The notes under the pieces are model-generated. The model did not search any database. It saw only the letters and a list, made by a program, of their open reading frames with translations, and was not told the origin of the DNA. Made by a program: the position numbers and the translations under genes. From assembly GCA_002363385.1 (NCBI GenBank), contig DEVL01000001.1:1-64000 (forward strand): a stretch of 64,000 bases of DNA. Direction: 5' to 3'. The stretch comes from Stenotrophomonas maltophilia. Lineage in GTDB: Bacteria > Pseudomonadota > Gammaproteobacteria > Xanthomonadales > Xanthomonadaceae. Shown piece after piece: positions 51,996 to 60,646 of the stretch (positions within the stretch are counted from its first letter, which is position 1; the number at the start of each line of letters is the position of its first letter).

Positions 51996-52496
51996 GTGAG
52001 CGATCAAGCCCAGTCGACCGCCTCCGGTGGCGCGGATACCCCGCCACCGGACAGCGGTGAAAAAGCACCCCGCCTGGACGAGAGCATCCGCCAGGTCGGT
52101 GAGGCCGGCCGTGAGACGGTCGATTCGGCCAAGCACACGCTGCGCTCACTGCGGCGGTTGGCCTCGGCCGACTTCGCACTGGCGCGCAGCGCGTTTGGTC
52201 GGGCGCTGGCCTGGGCCGGGGTGGCGATCGTATTCGGTGCATCGGCCTGGTTGCTGCTGGCCGGTACGCTGATCGCGTTGATGCAGCGCTGGGGCCTGTC
52301 CTGGTTCCATTCGTTGCTGATCACCTCGATCGTCAGCCTGCTGGTGACCGGCTATTCGATGTGGCGGGTGTCGTTCTTCTTCCGCCATACCGGCATGCAT
52401 GCCACCCGCCGCCAGTTGTCGCGGTTGGGCCTGTATGACGAACCCAGCGAAGAAGATCCTGATGCCGACGTGGATACCACCGGGGTGAAGCGATGA
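51996..52496 (+). CDS. phage holin family / YqjE-like membrane protein
   Basis: A 166-residue protein with two membrane helices (about 67-90 and 107-128) separated by a short turn, as in YqjE. The N-terminal section is soluble and charged; the tail is acidic. The start is GTG at 51996. The Pfam label holin-like reflects topology; context suggests a stress-related envelope protein, not lysis. Overlaps the next gene by ATGA. Confidence 0.8.
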   Translation: MSDQAQSTASGGADTPPPDSGEKAPRLDESIRQVGEAGRETVDSAKHTLRSLRRLASADFALARSAFGRALAWAGVAIVFGASAWLLLAGTLIALMQRWGLSWFHSLLITSIVSLLVTGYSMWRVSFFFRHTGMHATRRQLSRLGLYDEPSEEDPDADVDTTGVKR

Positions 52497-52969
52497 ACTT
52501 CGAAGCCTTGCGTCAACGTGTCCAGCGTGCGGAGTTGGTGGTGGCGGTGCGGGTGGAGAAAACCCGCAGCAGCTGGTCTACCCTCAGCACTGTCTGGCGT
52601 ACTGGCTGGACACCGCTGCGTATCATTACCGTGGGTCTGGCCGGCGGCTTCCTGGCCGGCAAACTGGAACCGACCGGTCTCGGCGCGAAAGTGCAGGGCG
52701 CGCGTTGGTTGCAGATGATCGGCTCTGTGTCCAATCTGGTTGCCAGTACCCAGGCGGCATTTGCCTCGATGCAGGCCAGTGAAGCGGCCGATACCGCCGA
52801 ACAGGCCGCCGACAAAGTGGATGACGCGGCCGATGAAGTGCCCCGTCAGGCTGCGCCGGCAGCAGCGGCCCCAGCAACCCCGCGGCTCAGCCCGCAACGG
52901 CGCGCCGAATCCGCGTCGCCAAACCAGCCGCAGCCTGCCGAGGCCGCCACGGACCTGTCCGAACGCTGA
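52493..52969 (+). CDS. YqjK-position envelope protein, function unknown
   Basis: A 158-residue protein with a basic N-terminal helix (1-45), a hydrophobic segment (about 42-60, IITVGLAGGFLAGKL) and an Ala/Asp/Pro-rich disordered tail (about 95-158). It occupies the third position of an ElaB/YqjE-type operon, where E. coli has YqjK, but I see no firm sequence similarity to it. Terminated by a hairpin 28 bp downstream. Confidence 0.7.
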   Translation: MNFEALRQRVQRAELVVAVRVEKTRSSWSTLSTVWRTGWTPLRIITVGLAGGFLAGKLEPTGLGAKVQGARWLQMIGSVSNLVASTQAAFASMQASEAADTAEQAADKVDDAADEVPRQAAPAAAAPATPRLSPQRRAESASPNQPQPAEAATDLSER

Positions 52970-52996
52970 TCGCATCGCGGTCACACGCATCTTCTG

Positions 52997-53032
52997 AAGG
53001 CCCTGCGGCGCACGCCATGGGGCCTTTCTTCA
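52997..53032 (+). terminator. terminator of the elaB/yqjE-like operon
   Basis: AAGGCCC / GGGCCTT (52997-53003 with 53020-53026) with a GGCG/GCC sub-stem in the loop, followed by TCTTCAT. Confidence 0.7.
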
Positions 53033-53105
53033 TCTGCACGCCCCCCACACGCCACGCGCACCCGGCTTGCCCAATAATGGCGCTCCTTTCCCACCTGCGA
53101 CCCGC

Positions 53106-54197
53106 ATGAGCGTTCCGGTTCCTCCTTCCGCCGAAGCCGTCGTCGCACCGCCCCCGCCGCGTCCGCGCGCCCCGATGTCGCTGGTGATCCTGGCCACACT
53201 GGCCGTGGCCTTCACCTTGTGGGCCGCGCAGGACGTGGTGCTGCCGATCCTGCTGGCGATGTTCTTCGCGCTGGTCGGCAACCCGATCCTGCGGATGCTG
53301 CAGAAAATCTGGATTCCCCGCTTCCTTGGCGCGGTACTGGTGCTTGGCATTGGCTTGAGTGGCGCCGCCGCATTGGGTGTGCAGCTGGTCGGCCCGGCAA
53401 TGGAGTGGGCCCAGGAAGCACCGCAGCAGCTGCGCAAGGTCGCCCGCCAAGTGCAGAACCTGACCAAGCCCGTGCAGCAGGCCAACCAGGCGGCCGAGAA
53501 TTTCGCGCGCGTGGCCGGTGGCGAAGGCAGCCGCCGGGTGCAGATCGTGCGCACCCAGCTCGATGATCCCTACAAGGTACTGACCCGGGCGCCCCGGTTG
53601 GCCGCCTCGGTGCTGGCGGTGGTGCTGTTGACCCTGTTCTTCATGATCTACGGGCAGAGCCTGCAGAAGCACGCCATCGCGTTGTTCCCCAGCCGTCAGC
53701 AGCAACGATTCACCACGGACATCCTGCGCTCGATCGAGCGCGAGGTGTCCCGCTATGTCCTGACCATCACGGTGATCAACACACTGGTCGGCCTGGTGTT
53801 CTCCGGAATCCTGCTGCTGCTTGGCATTTCGCTGCAGGAGGCGCTGCTGTGGGGCACCGTGGCCGCGCTGCTGAACTTCGCGCCCTATGTGGGCCCACTG
53901 ATCGGCGTGGCGCTGATGCTGCTGATGGGCTTCGTTGAGTTCAGTGATCCCTTCAAGGCACTGCTGCCGGCGGCCTGCTATCTCGCGCTGCATACCATCG
54001 AGGGCCAGGTGGTGACGCCGATCGTGCTTGGCCGGCAGATGGCGATCTCGCCGCTGATCCTGATCCTGGCGCTGATGGTGTTCGGCTGGCTGTGGGGCAT
54101 GATCGGCCTGCTGCTGGCGGTGCCGCTGCTGGTCTGCATCAAGCTGGTGCTGGCGCGGCTGGATGGCACCCAGGGCTGGACCAAGCTGCTGGAATAA
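53106..54197 (+). CDS. AI-2E family transporter (PerM-like)
   Basis: A 363-residue membrane protein with about eight helices: two pairs flank a soluble central segment (about 100-170) and GLVFSGILLLLGI begins the C-terminal block. These features define the AI-2E/PerM superfamily. Members transport Na+/H+, antibiotics or other solutes; the AI-2 name should not be taken as evidence of quorum sensing. The start is ATG at 53106; an in-frame TTG 13 codons earlier is unlikely. Confidence 0.85.
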   Translation: MSVPVPPSAEAVVAPPPPRPRAPMSLVILATLAVAFTLWAAQDVVLPILLAMFFALVGNPILRMLQKIWIPRFLGAVLVLGIGLSGAAALGVQLVGPAMEWAQEAPQQLRKVARQVQNLTKPVQQANQAAENFARVAGGEGSRRVQIVRTQLDDPYKVLTRAPRLAASVLAVVLLTLFFMIYGQSLQKHAIALFPSRQQQRFTTDILRSIEREVSRYVLTITVINTLVGLVFSGILLLLGISLQEALLWGTVAALLNFAPYVGPLIGVALMLLMGFVEFSDPFKALLPAACYLALHTIEGQVVTPIVLGRQMAISPLILILALMVFGWLWGMIGLLLAVPLLVCIKLVLARLDGTQGWTKLLE

Positions 54198-54282
54198 GCA
54201 GTTCAGGGCAAGGAGACGGCTGGCCGCGCGATCCCCGGTGCTGCCAGAATACCGGCACCTTTTCGGATGGATCCCGGCCCTG

Positions 54283-54759
54283 ATGTCTTCCTTCGCTAGC
54301 CGTTGCCTCGCCCTCGCCGGCCTTGTCACCCTCGCTGCCCCGACGTTGGCCGCCCCCCCGCCCAGCGCCGAGGTGGCCAGCCGCCAGCTGGTCGAGGCGG
54401 TCACCTGCAAGCGCCACCTGACGCCTGCACAGTTCGAGGCCCTGGCGAAGGTGCTCAAGCCGACCGAGCTGCAGGCGTACAGCGTACTGTCCGATGGCGA
54501 GTATGCGTTGACCACGCCGCTGCTCGTGCTGGGCCAGCCTGTGAACCGCCTGCACCTGTATGACGGCGCCAGCGGTGAGGACGGCATTGACAGCTACACC
54601 GCGTACTTCAGTACGGCCGGTATCGACCAGATCACAGCGCTGGCGAAGATCCCGCGCAACGAAGCCGGCGATTACACCCTGGAGGTGGGCCGCCATGACC
54701 TCAGCGTGCGGGAGGACGAGGGCCAGGCAGCCATCACCTGTTCCTACGACCTGCGCTGA
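54283..54759 (+). CDS. small exported protein, function unknown
   Basis: A 158-residue protein with a signal peptide (cleavage near LAAPTLA/AP). Two Cys residues (Cys near 42 in EAVTCKRH, and near 153 in ITCSYD) may form a disulfide. Sequence otherwise mixed alpha/beta. It lies 85 bp after the AI-2E-family gene and 64 bp before the phosphatase gene. Function not recognised. Confidence 0.72.
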   Translation: MSSFASRCLALAGLVTLAAPTLAAPPPSAEVASRQLVEAVTCKRHLTPAQFEALAKVLKPTELQAYSVLSDGEYALTTPLLVLGQPVNRLHLYDGASGEDGIDSYTAYFSTAGIDQITALAKIPRNEAGDYTLEVGRHDLSVREDEGQAAITCSYDLR

Positions 54760-54811
54760 AGCACTGCCCTGCGCTGCCTGCGCGCACCATGAAAGCCTGC
54801 GCGCGCAGGCG

Positions 54812-54817
54812 TAGAAT
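54812..54817 (+). promoter_or_regulatory. -10 element giving a likely leaderless yigB mRNA
   Basis: TAGAAT ends 6 bp before the GTG start of the phosphatase gene, so transcription could begin on or next to the start codon. No ribosome site is seen. A perfect 16-bp palindrome GCCTGCGCGCGCAGGC at 54795-54810 lies directly upstream. Confidence 0.45.
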
Positions 54818-54823
54818 GGCGGG

Positions 54824-55534
54824 GTGAATTTCCCCGTCCAAGCCATCACCCTCGACCTCGACGACACCCTGTGGCCGTTCGCCCCCATCGGCGCCCGCAT
54901 CGACCAGGTGTTGTACGAGTGGATGCTCCAGCACAGCCCCGCCACTGCCGCGATGTACCCGGTGGCGGCGATGCGCGAACTGCGCGAGCGCTCCTTCCAT
55001 GACAACCCGCACCTGCACTACGACCTGAGCGCGCTGCGCCGGTTGACGCTGAGCGAGGCGCTGGAGAAAAGCGGCGCCGATCCGGCGCTGCTGGAGCCGG
55101 CCTACGAGGCGTTCTACGCTGCGCGCAACCAGGTCGAGTTCTACCCGGATGCGATGGAGGCGCTGGCCCGGATCGCCGCGCGCGTGCCGGTCGCCGCCCT
55201 CAGCAACGGCAATGCCGACCTGCAGCGGATCGGCGTCTCCCACTACTTTACCTTCCAGCTCGGCTCGCGCGAGCACGGTGCGGCCAAGCCGGCCGCCAGC
55301 ATCTTCCATGCCGCCTGCGACCGCCTCGGCGTCGCACCTGCCCAGGTCCTGCACGTCGGTGACCACGCCGAGATGGACGTGGTCGGGGCGATGCAGGCCG
55401 GCCTGCGCGGCTGCTGGATCAACCGCGAAGAACACACCTGGAACCACCCCTCACTGCAGCCCGATCTGCAGTTCGACACCCTGACCGGGCTGGCCGACTG
55501 GCTGGATGCGAACGCATCCGCCCAGCACGCGTAA
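54824..55534 (+). CDS. yigB: HAD-family hydrolase, YigB-like
   Basis: A 236-residue haloacid-dehalogenase phosphatase: motif I LDLDDTLWPF with nucleophile Asp (residue 11) and Asp13, motif II SNGNAD, motif III Lys in AAKPAASIF, motif IV HVGDHAEMDVVGA. The C1 cap and motif I wording match YigB, which in E. coli dephosphorylates a riboflavin precursor and FMN. Starts with GTG, perhaps leaderless. Confidence 0.87.
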   Translation: MNFPVQAITLDLDDTLWPFAPIGARIDQVLYEWMLQHSPATAAMYPVAAMRELRERSFHDNPHLHYDLSALRRLTLSEALEKSGADPALLEPAYEAFYAARNQVEFYPDAMEALARIAARVPVAALSNGNADLQRIGVSHYFTFQLGSREHGAAKPAASIFHAACDRLGVAPAQVLHVGDHAEMDVVGAMQAGLRGCWINREEHTWNHPSLQPDLQFDTLTGLADWLDANASAQHA

Positions 55535-55562
55535 GCCGCCGCCCAAGGAGCATTCGAGTCCC

Positions 55563-56930
55563 ATGTCCCAGATCAACGGTTTCACTTCCGAGACGCGCAA
55601 CGCCCTGCCGCTGCACGTGATGACCCGCGAGCAGTACGCCGGCTGGCGCGCGCAGCAGTCCGACGCGCTGGGCGCGTGGCTGGATGCGCAGCGCTTCAAC
55701 GGCAGCGGTGGCAGTGTGGTCCTGCTGCCGGGCGAGCACGGCCTGGCCGGCGCCATCGTCGGCGTGGGTGACCCGGGGGATGTCTACAGCTACGCGCATG
55801 CGCCATTCGCGCTGCCGGAAGGCACCGTCTGGACGCTGGCGGATGCACTGCCACCGGAGATCGAGACCCTGCTGCAGCTCGGCTGGGGCCTGGGCAGCTA
55901 CCGCTTCGCGCGGTATCGCACACCGAACCGTGCGCCGGCCCAGCTGGCCGCCACGCCCTCGGCTGAAGTGCGCGACGTGATCGCCGCCAGCCTGCGCGTG
56001 CGTGACTTGGTCAACACCCCGACCGAAGACATGGGTCCGCAGCAGCTGGAAGACGCCGCGCGCGAACTGGCCAGCGCCCATGGCGCGCAGATCGAGGTGA
56101 TCACCGGCGATGCGCTGCTGGAGCAGAACTTCCCGTCCATCCACGCGGTGGGCCGCGCCTCGCATCGCGCGCCGCGCCTGATCGTGCTGCGCTGGGGCTC
56201 TGCAGGCCAGCCGCATGTGGCGCTGGTCGGCAAGGGCGTGTGCTTCGATACCGGCGGGCTGGACATCAAGCCGGGCGATGGCATGCGCAACATGAAGAAG
56301 GACATGGGCGGCGCCGCGCACGCGCTGGGCCTGGCCGGGCTGATCATGGCCCAGCAACTGCCCGTGCAGTTGACCCTGCTGATCCCGGCGGTGGAAAACG
56401 CGATCGGTCCGGATGCGTTCCGCCCGGGCGAAGTGATCGCCACCCGCAAGGGCCTGAGCATCGAGATCGACAACACCGACGCCGAAGGGCGCGTGATCCT
56501 CGCCGATGCACTGACCTATGCCAGCGAGCAGCAGCCGGAGATCGTCCTCGATTTCGCCACCCTGACCGGCGCGGCCCGCATCGCGCTCGGCCCGGACCTG
56601 CCGGCGCTCTTCAGCAACGATGACACCCTGGCCCAGCAGTGGCTGCAGGCCGGTGAAGCGGTGCGCGATCCGGTCTGGCGCATGCCGCTGTGGCGCCCGT
56701 ACCTGCGCTACCTGCACAGCAACATCGCGGATCTGGCCAACGCCGGTTCGCGCATGGCCGGCTCGGTTACCGCCGCGCTGTACCTGGAGCGCTTCATCGC
56801 CGAAGGCCAGACCTGGGCACACCTGGACGTATACGCCTGGAACGACGGCGAGCGCCCGGGCCGCCCGGCCGGTGGCGAAGCGCTGGCGCTGCGTTCGGCG
56901 TGGGCGATGCTGAAGACGCGTTACGCCTGA
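55563..56930 (+). CDS. M17 leucyl aminopeptidase family protein
   Basis: A 455-residue metallo-aminopeptidase. The C-terminal catalytic domain (about 165-450) has VGKGVCFDTGGLDIKP, MKKDMGGAA and NTDAEGRVILADAL, carrying the two-zinc ligands and catalytic Lys/Arg. The N-terminal domain differs from E. coli PepA, as in the shorter PepB-like branch. Cytosolic, releasing N-terminal residues in peptide turnover. The ATG at 55563 lies 28 bp after the phosphatase stop, so the two may share a transcript. Confidence 0.9.
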   Translation: MSQINGFTSETRNALPLHVMTREQYAGWRAQQSDALGAWLDAQRFNGSGGSVVLLPGEHGLAGAIVGVGDPGDVYSYAHAPFALPEGTVWTLADALPPEIETLLQLGWGLGSYRFARYRTPNRAPAQLAATPSAEVRDVIAASLRVRDLVNTPTEDMGPQQLEDAARELASAHGAQIEVITGDALLEQNFPSIHAVGRASHRAPRLIVLRWGSAGQPHVALVGKGVCFDTGGLDIKPGDGMRNMKKDMGGAAHALGLAGLIMAQQLPVQLTLLIPAVENAIGPDAFRPGEVIATRKGLSIEIDNTDAEGRVILADALTYASEQQPEIVLDFATLTGAARIALGPDLPALFSNDDTLAQQWLQAGEAVRDPVWRMPLWRPYLRYLHSNIADLANAGSRMAGSVTAALYLERFIAEGQTWAHLDVYAWNDGERPGRPAGGEALALRSAWAMLKTRYA

Positions 56931-56969
56931 GGCTGTACCGGGTAGTACCCGGCATCCGCTGTTCCCCAC

Positions 56970-57000
56970 GATCCCCGCCCCGGCGGGGATCGTCGTTTTT
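56970..57000 (+). terminator. terminator of the aminopeptidase gene
   Basis: A 10-bp perfect stem GATCCCCGCC / GGCGGGGATC (56970-56979 with 56982-56991) is followed by GTCGTTTTT. A smaller hairpin ACCGGGT / ACCCGG lies just upstream (56937-56952). Confidence 0.92.
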
Positions 57001-57098
57001 GAAGAGTTGTCGAAAATGTGAATATCGGCTTGCGCCGTGTTCTGCGACGATGCCCGCTGTCGCCCACCCACACGCATCGTGAAGGCAGGAATCCGGAC

Positions 57099-58211
57099 AT
57101 GTCGCTCTTCGGCTACACCCGCGCTGGTCGCGAACCGGGCGGCCCACGCCCTCCCTCACCGTTGCTGTGGATCGCGCTGATCGCCCTGATCGCCGGCGGC
57201 CTGGTGCTGGCCTTTGCCTGGCTGGCCGGCTGGATCGGCCGCGACCGCGTCACCGCGCAGACCTTCACCGATGCCATCGAGGCGACCGGCCCCCCGCAGC
57301 CCGGCTTCCGCCGCGCGCATACCAAGGGTGTCTGCGTCAGCGGTGTGTTCCAGGGCACGCCGGAAGGCGCGGCACTGAGCTCGGCACGCGTGTTCCGCCA
57401 GCGCCAGGTACCGGTACTGGGCCGCCTATCGATCGGCGGCGGTGACCCGCATGGCGCCGACAACAAGGCCCGCGTGCGCAGCATGGCGCTGCAGCTGGTC
57501 AGCGACGATGGCCAGGAATGGCGCATGGCGATGAACAGTTTCCCGTTCTTCGCGGTGCCCACCGCCGAGGCCTTCCTGGAACAGACCCGCGCCGGCACGC
57601 CGGACCCGGCCACCGGCAAACCGGACCCGGCGAAGATGGCCGCCGTGCTGGAAAAGTACCCGTCCGCGCGGGCCTTCCAGCAGTGGGCCAAGACCGCCCC
57701 GTGGTCGAACAGCTGGGCCAACACCGCCTACAACGGCGTCAACAGCTTCCGCTTCACCGCCGCCGATGGCAGCCACCGCTTCGTGCGCTGGAGCATGCGC
57801 CCGCAGGCGCCGTTCGAAGACATGACGCCGGAGCAGCGCGCGCAGTCCGACGATGATTTCCTCAGCCAGGAGTTTGCGCAGCGGCTGGCACAGGGCCCGG
57901 TGCGCTGGGACATGTGGGTGACCATCGCCAACGACGGCGACCCGATCAATGATCCCTCGCAGGTGTGGGCGGAGGATCGCCGCCAGGTGAAGGCCGGCAC
58001 GCTGACCCTGACCAGCATGCAGCCGCAGGCCACGGGTGCCTGCCGCGACCTCAACTACGATCCGCTGATCCTGCCCAGCGGCGTGGCCGGCACGGATGAC
58101 CCCATCCTGGCCGCACGCTCGGCGGTGTATTCGCAATCGTTCAATCGCCGCGAGCGTGAGATCGCCAGCGGCAAAGCGCCCGCCGCCACGGGCAAGGAAG
58201 GTGCGCGATGA
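57099..58211 (+). CDS. membrane-anchored catalase-family peroxidase (SrpA-like)
   Basis: A 370-residue catalase-fold protein with an N-terminal membrane anchor (about 24-46). The core, smaller than true catalases, has the distal His (RRAHTKGVCVSG), a NSFPFF segment and a C-terminal heme-ligand Tyr in ARSAVYSQSF. Such proteins reduce peroxides with an external donor. It overlaps the cytochrome b561 gene by ATGA, strongly suggesting that b561 supplies electrons from quinol. The start is ATG at 57099. Confidence 0.87.
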   Translation: MSLFGYTRAGREPGGPRPPSPLLWIALIALIAGGLVLAFAWLAGWIGRDRVTAQTFTDAIEATGPPQPGFRRAHTKGVCVSGVFQGTPEGAALSSARVFRQRQVPVLGRLSIGGGDPHGADNKARVRSMALQLVSDDGQEWRMAMNSFPFFAVPTAEAFLEQTRAGTPDPATGKPDPAKMAAVLEKYPSARAFQQWAKTAPWSNSWANTAYNGVNSFRFTAADGSHRFVRWSMRPQAPFEDMTPEQRAQSDDDFLSQEFAQRLAQGPVRWDMWVTIANDGDPINDPSQVWAEDRRQVKAGTLTLTSMQPQATGACRDLNYDPLILPSGVAGTDDPILAARSAVYSQSFNRREREIASGKAPAATGKEGAR

Positions 58212-58768
58212 ACCGTGACGCTGGCCATTTCAATCTCCTCGCACGCGTCCTGCACTGGCTGATGGCGGCGATGATCCTGACCATGCTGTTCGTCGGCGTG
58301 ACCATGGTCGCGTCGCTGCACTGGCGGCCGATGCTGATCGATCTGCATCGACCACTGGGCATCGCGATCCTGCTGCTGGTGCTGGTGCGCCTGTACAACC
58401 GCCTGCGGCATCGCCCACCGCCGTTGCCGGCCGACCTGCCCGCCTGGCAGGCCGCGGCCGCGCATGCCTCGCACTGGGTGCTGTACGGGCTGATGCTGGC
58501 CATGCCGCTGGTGGGGTGGGGCATGCTCTCTGCCGGCGGCTACCCGATCGTGATGGGCGGCGGCTTGCACCTGCCCGCGATCCTGCCGCACAACCCGGCG
58601 CTGTATGCCGCCCTGCGCAATGCACACAGCCTGCTCGCCTATGTGCTGTTCGCCACGGTGGTGATGCACCTGTCAGCGGCGCTGTTCCACCTGTGGGTGC
58701 GCCGCGATGGGGTGTTCCAGGCGATGGCGAAGGGGCCGCAGAAAGAGCGCAACGACGATGCCGGATGA
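58208..58768 (+). CDS. cytochrome b561
   Basis: A 186-residue four-helix membrane cytochrome. Histidines for two b hemes are in NLLARVLHWLMA, ATMVASLHW region, AAHASHWVLY and LRNAHSLLAYV. It transfers electrons from quinol to a periplasmic partner, here most likely the upstream catalase-fold protein, with which it is translationally coupled. Confidence 0.9.
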   Translation: MNRDAGHFNLLARVLHWLMAAMILTMLFVGVTMVASLHWRPMLIDLHRPLGIAILLLVLVRLYNRLRHRPPPLPADLPAWQAAAAHASHWVLYGLMLAMPLVGWGMLSAGGYPIVMGGGLHLPAILPHNPALYAALRNAHSLLAYVLFATVVMHLSAALFHLWVRRDGVFQAMAKGPQKERNDDAG

Positions 58769-58805
58769 ATCACGCTGCCTGGCGTCCCGGTCGCCACCGA
58801 CCGCG

Positions 58806-59408
58806 TCACAACCAGCCTTTCTGCCGCGCCAGCCGATACGCTTCGATGCGGTTGGCCACGCCGAGCTTGCCGATGCACTCGGACAGGTAGTTGCGCACCG
58901 TGCCGTGCGACAGCCCCAACTGCGTGGCGATCTCGCTGGCCGAGCGGCCGTCACCGGACAGGCGCAGCACCTGACGCTCGCGGTCGTTGAGTGGATCGGC
59001 CTGCGACCACGCATCCAGCGCAAGTTGCGGGTCGATCGCGCGACCACCGTGCTGCACCTGGCGCAGCGCATCGGCCAGGCGTTCGGCCGGGGCATCCTTG
59101 AGCAGATACCCGCAGACACCCGCATCCAGCGCACGGCGCAGGAAGCCCGAGCGCGCGAACGTGGTGACGATCACCACCTTGATCGGCAGGCCCTGGCGGG
59201 CGATCCGCTGCGCCAGTTCCAGCCCGGACAGCCCGGGCATTTCGATATCAGTGACCAGTATGTCCGGCTGCAACTGCTGCAGCATCCGCCACGCGGCCTC
59301 GCCGTCGGCTGCACTGCCCAGCACCTCGATATCCGGTTCCAGCCCGAGCAGCGCTGACAACGCGCCACGTACCATCGCCTGGTCTTCGGCGAGCACGATG
59401 CGGATCAT
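58806..59408 (-). CDS. NarL/LuxR-type response regulator (DesR-like)
   Basis: A 200-residue regulator: receiver domain with phospho-acceptor Asp54 (TDIEMPG) and a C-terminal LuxR helix-turn-helix (about 135-198; LNDRERQVLRLSGDGRSASE). It overlaps its cognate kinase gene by ATGA and ends an operon with an ABC-2 transporter. It probably controls that transporter and perhaps the divergent macA-like gene through the palindrome at 62392. Confidence 0.92.
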   Translation of the reverse strand: MIRIVLAEDQAMVRGALSALLGLEPDIEVLGSAADGEAAWRMLQQLQPDILVTDIEMPGLSGLELAQRIARQGLPIKVVIVTTFARSGFLRRALDAGVCGYLLKDAPAERLADALRQVQHGGRAIDPQLALDAWSQADPLNDRERQVLRLSGDGRSASEIATQLGLSHGTVRNYLSECIGKLGVANRIEAYRLARQKGWL

Positions 59409-60640
59409 GGCGCGCCTCCGGCAGGCACCGTCGGCGCTGCAGGCATCTGCCCGGGCGCCGCCACGGCGATGGTCGCGGCAGGCAAGGTGACCCGCACCGT
59501 CACGCAGGTGCCCTCCCCTTTCGCCGACTGCAGCGCCAGGGTGCCGCGCAGTGCAGCGACGCGTTCGCGCATGCCGGTCAGTCCGTTCCCATCAACGTGG
59601 ACGCCGCCGCGCCCGTCATCACGGATCTGCATCAACAGACTGCGCCCGTCCTGCTCGAAGGTGATCCACGCCTGCCGCGCCTGCGCATGGCGGGCGACAT
59701 TGGTGACCGCCTCGCGCAGGACCAGTGACAGCGCACGCTCGGTATCGACCGGCATCGGTGGCGGCGGCGCGTAATGCAGGTGCACGTGCTGGTACTCCAG
59801 CAGCAGCCGGGCCGAGGCGAGTTCGGCCGCCAGATCGCTCGCGCGGATACCGGTGACGGCGCTGCGCACTTCCGCCAAGGCCTGCCGCGCGATCGTTTCA
59901 GCCTCGTCCACTTCGCGGCGTGAGCCGGCTGGATCGCGGTCGGCCAGCTTGCGCGAGAGTTCCAGCTTCAACGTGATCAACGACAATGTATGCCCCAACA
60001 GATCGTGCAGATCGCGGCCGATGCGCTCGCGTTCGGCGGTCGCCGCCAGCCGACGCACTTCATCCTGCGACAGCTGCAGAACCGCATCCTGTTCATGACT
60101 GGCGGTTTCGAAATTGACCACCAGGCTGATGATCATCGCCATGCTCGGGATCCAGATCAGCGCCTGCCACGGATAGTGGGCGAACAAACCCACCACCACG
60201 AACAACGCGTTCAACCCCACCAGTTGCAGCAGATAGCGCCCATAGCCACTGCGGCGCGAGACGCGCAGGGTGACGCAGCCGAAAATGAAGTAACTGACCG
60301 CCGAGGGGTACCACGCCAGCGGCACCAGCCCCAGCACCACCATGGACAGCGCATAGCGCGGTGCGTGGCAACGCGGGGCGAGCAGCACACCGGCGTAAAG
60401 CGCGAGGAACACCGGGTAGGTCAGCAGGGTCAGGGCCGCCCAACGCCAGGTGTAGCCACTGCCGAACAGCGGTGTCAGGAACACCCATAGCGTCCACAGC
60501 AGGTGGATCGCGTCCACCCACGGCGATTTGCCGCGCCGCAGGTTCTCGGCCACGGCCGAATCCGGCGCAGGGCGCAGCAAGTGGGCGAGCCGACTGAAGG
60601 ACACGGACAATTCCAAGGCAGAGCGAACAGGCGCGATCAT
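59405..60640 (-). CDS. sensor histidine kinase (DesK-like)
   Basis: A 411-residue kinase: about five N-terminal membrane helices (45-175), a short coiled segment, a HisKA_3 dimerisation domain with His212 in RDLHDLLGHT, and a HATPase_c domain (about 300-390; DDGRGG, GNGLTGMRERV). The layout matches DesK/LiaS-type kinases that sense the membrane. It lies 6 bp downstream of the ABC permease gene. Confidence 0.92.
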   Translation of the reverse strand: MIAPVRSALELSVSFSRLAHLLRPAPDSAVAENLRRGKSPWVDAIHLLWTLWVFLTPLFGSGYTWRWAALTLLTYPVFLALYAGVLLAPRCHAPRYALSMVVLGLVPLAWYPSAVSYFIFGCVTLRVSRRSGYGRYLLQLVGLNALFVVVGLFAHYPWQALIWIPSMAMIISLVVNFETASHEQDAVLQLSQDEVRRLAATAERERIGRDLHDLLGHTLSLITLKLELSRKLADRDPAGSRREVDEAETIARQALAEVRSAVTGIRASDLAAELASARLLLEYQHVHLHYAPPPPMPVDTERALSLVLREAVTNVARHAQARQAWITFEQDGRSLLMQIRDDGRGGVHVDGNGLTGMRERVAALRGTLALQSAKGEGTCVTVRVTLPAATIAVAAPGQMPAAPTVPAGGAP

Positions 60641-60646
60641 GCCACT

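Noticed and set aside
51996..52496. Phage holin and a prophage remnant
   Set aside because: The holin-like label comes from topology; neighbours are ElaB/YqjE-type genes and no phage genes are present.
53106..54197. Quorum-sensing AI-2 exporter
   Set aside because: The family name is historical; nothing here shows AI-2 transport.
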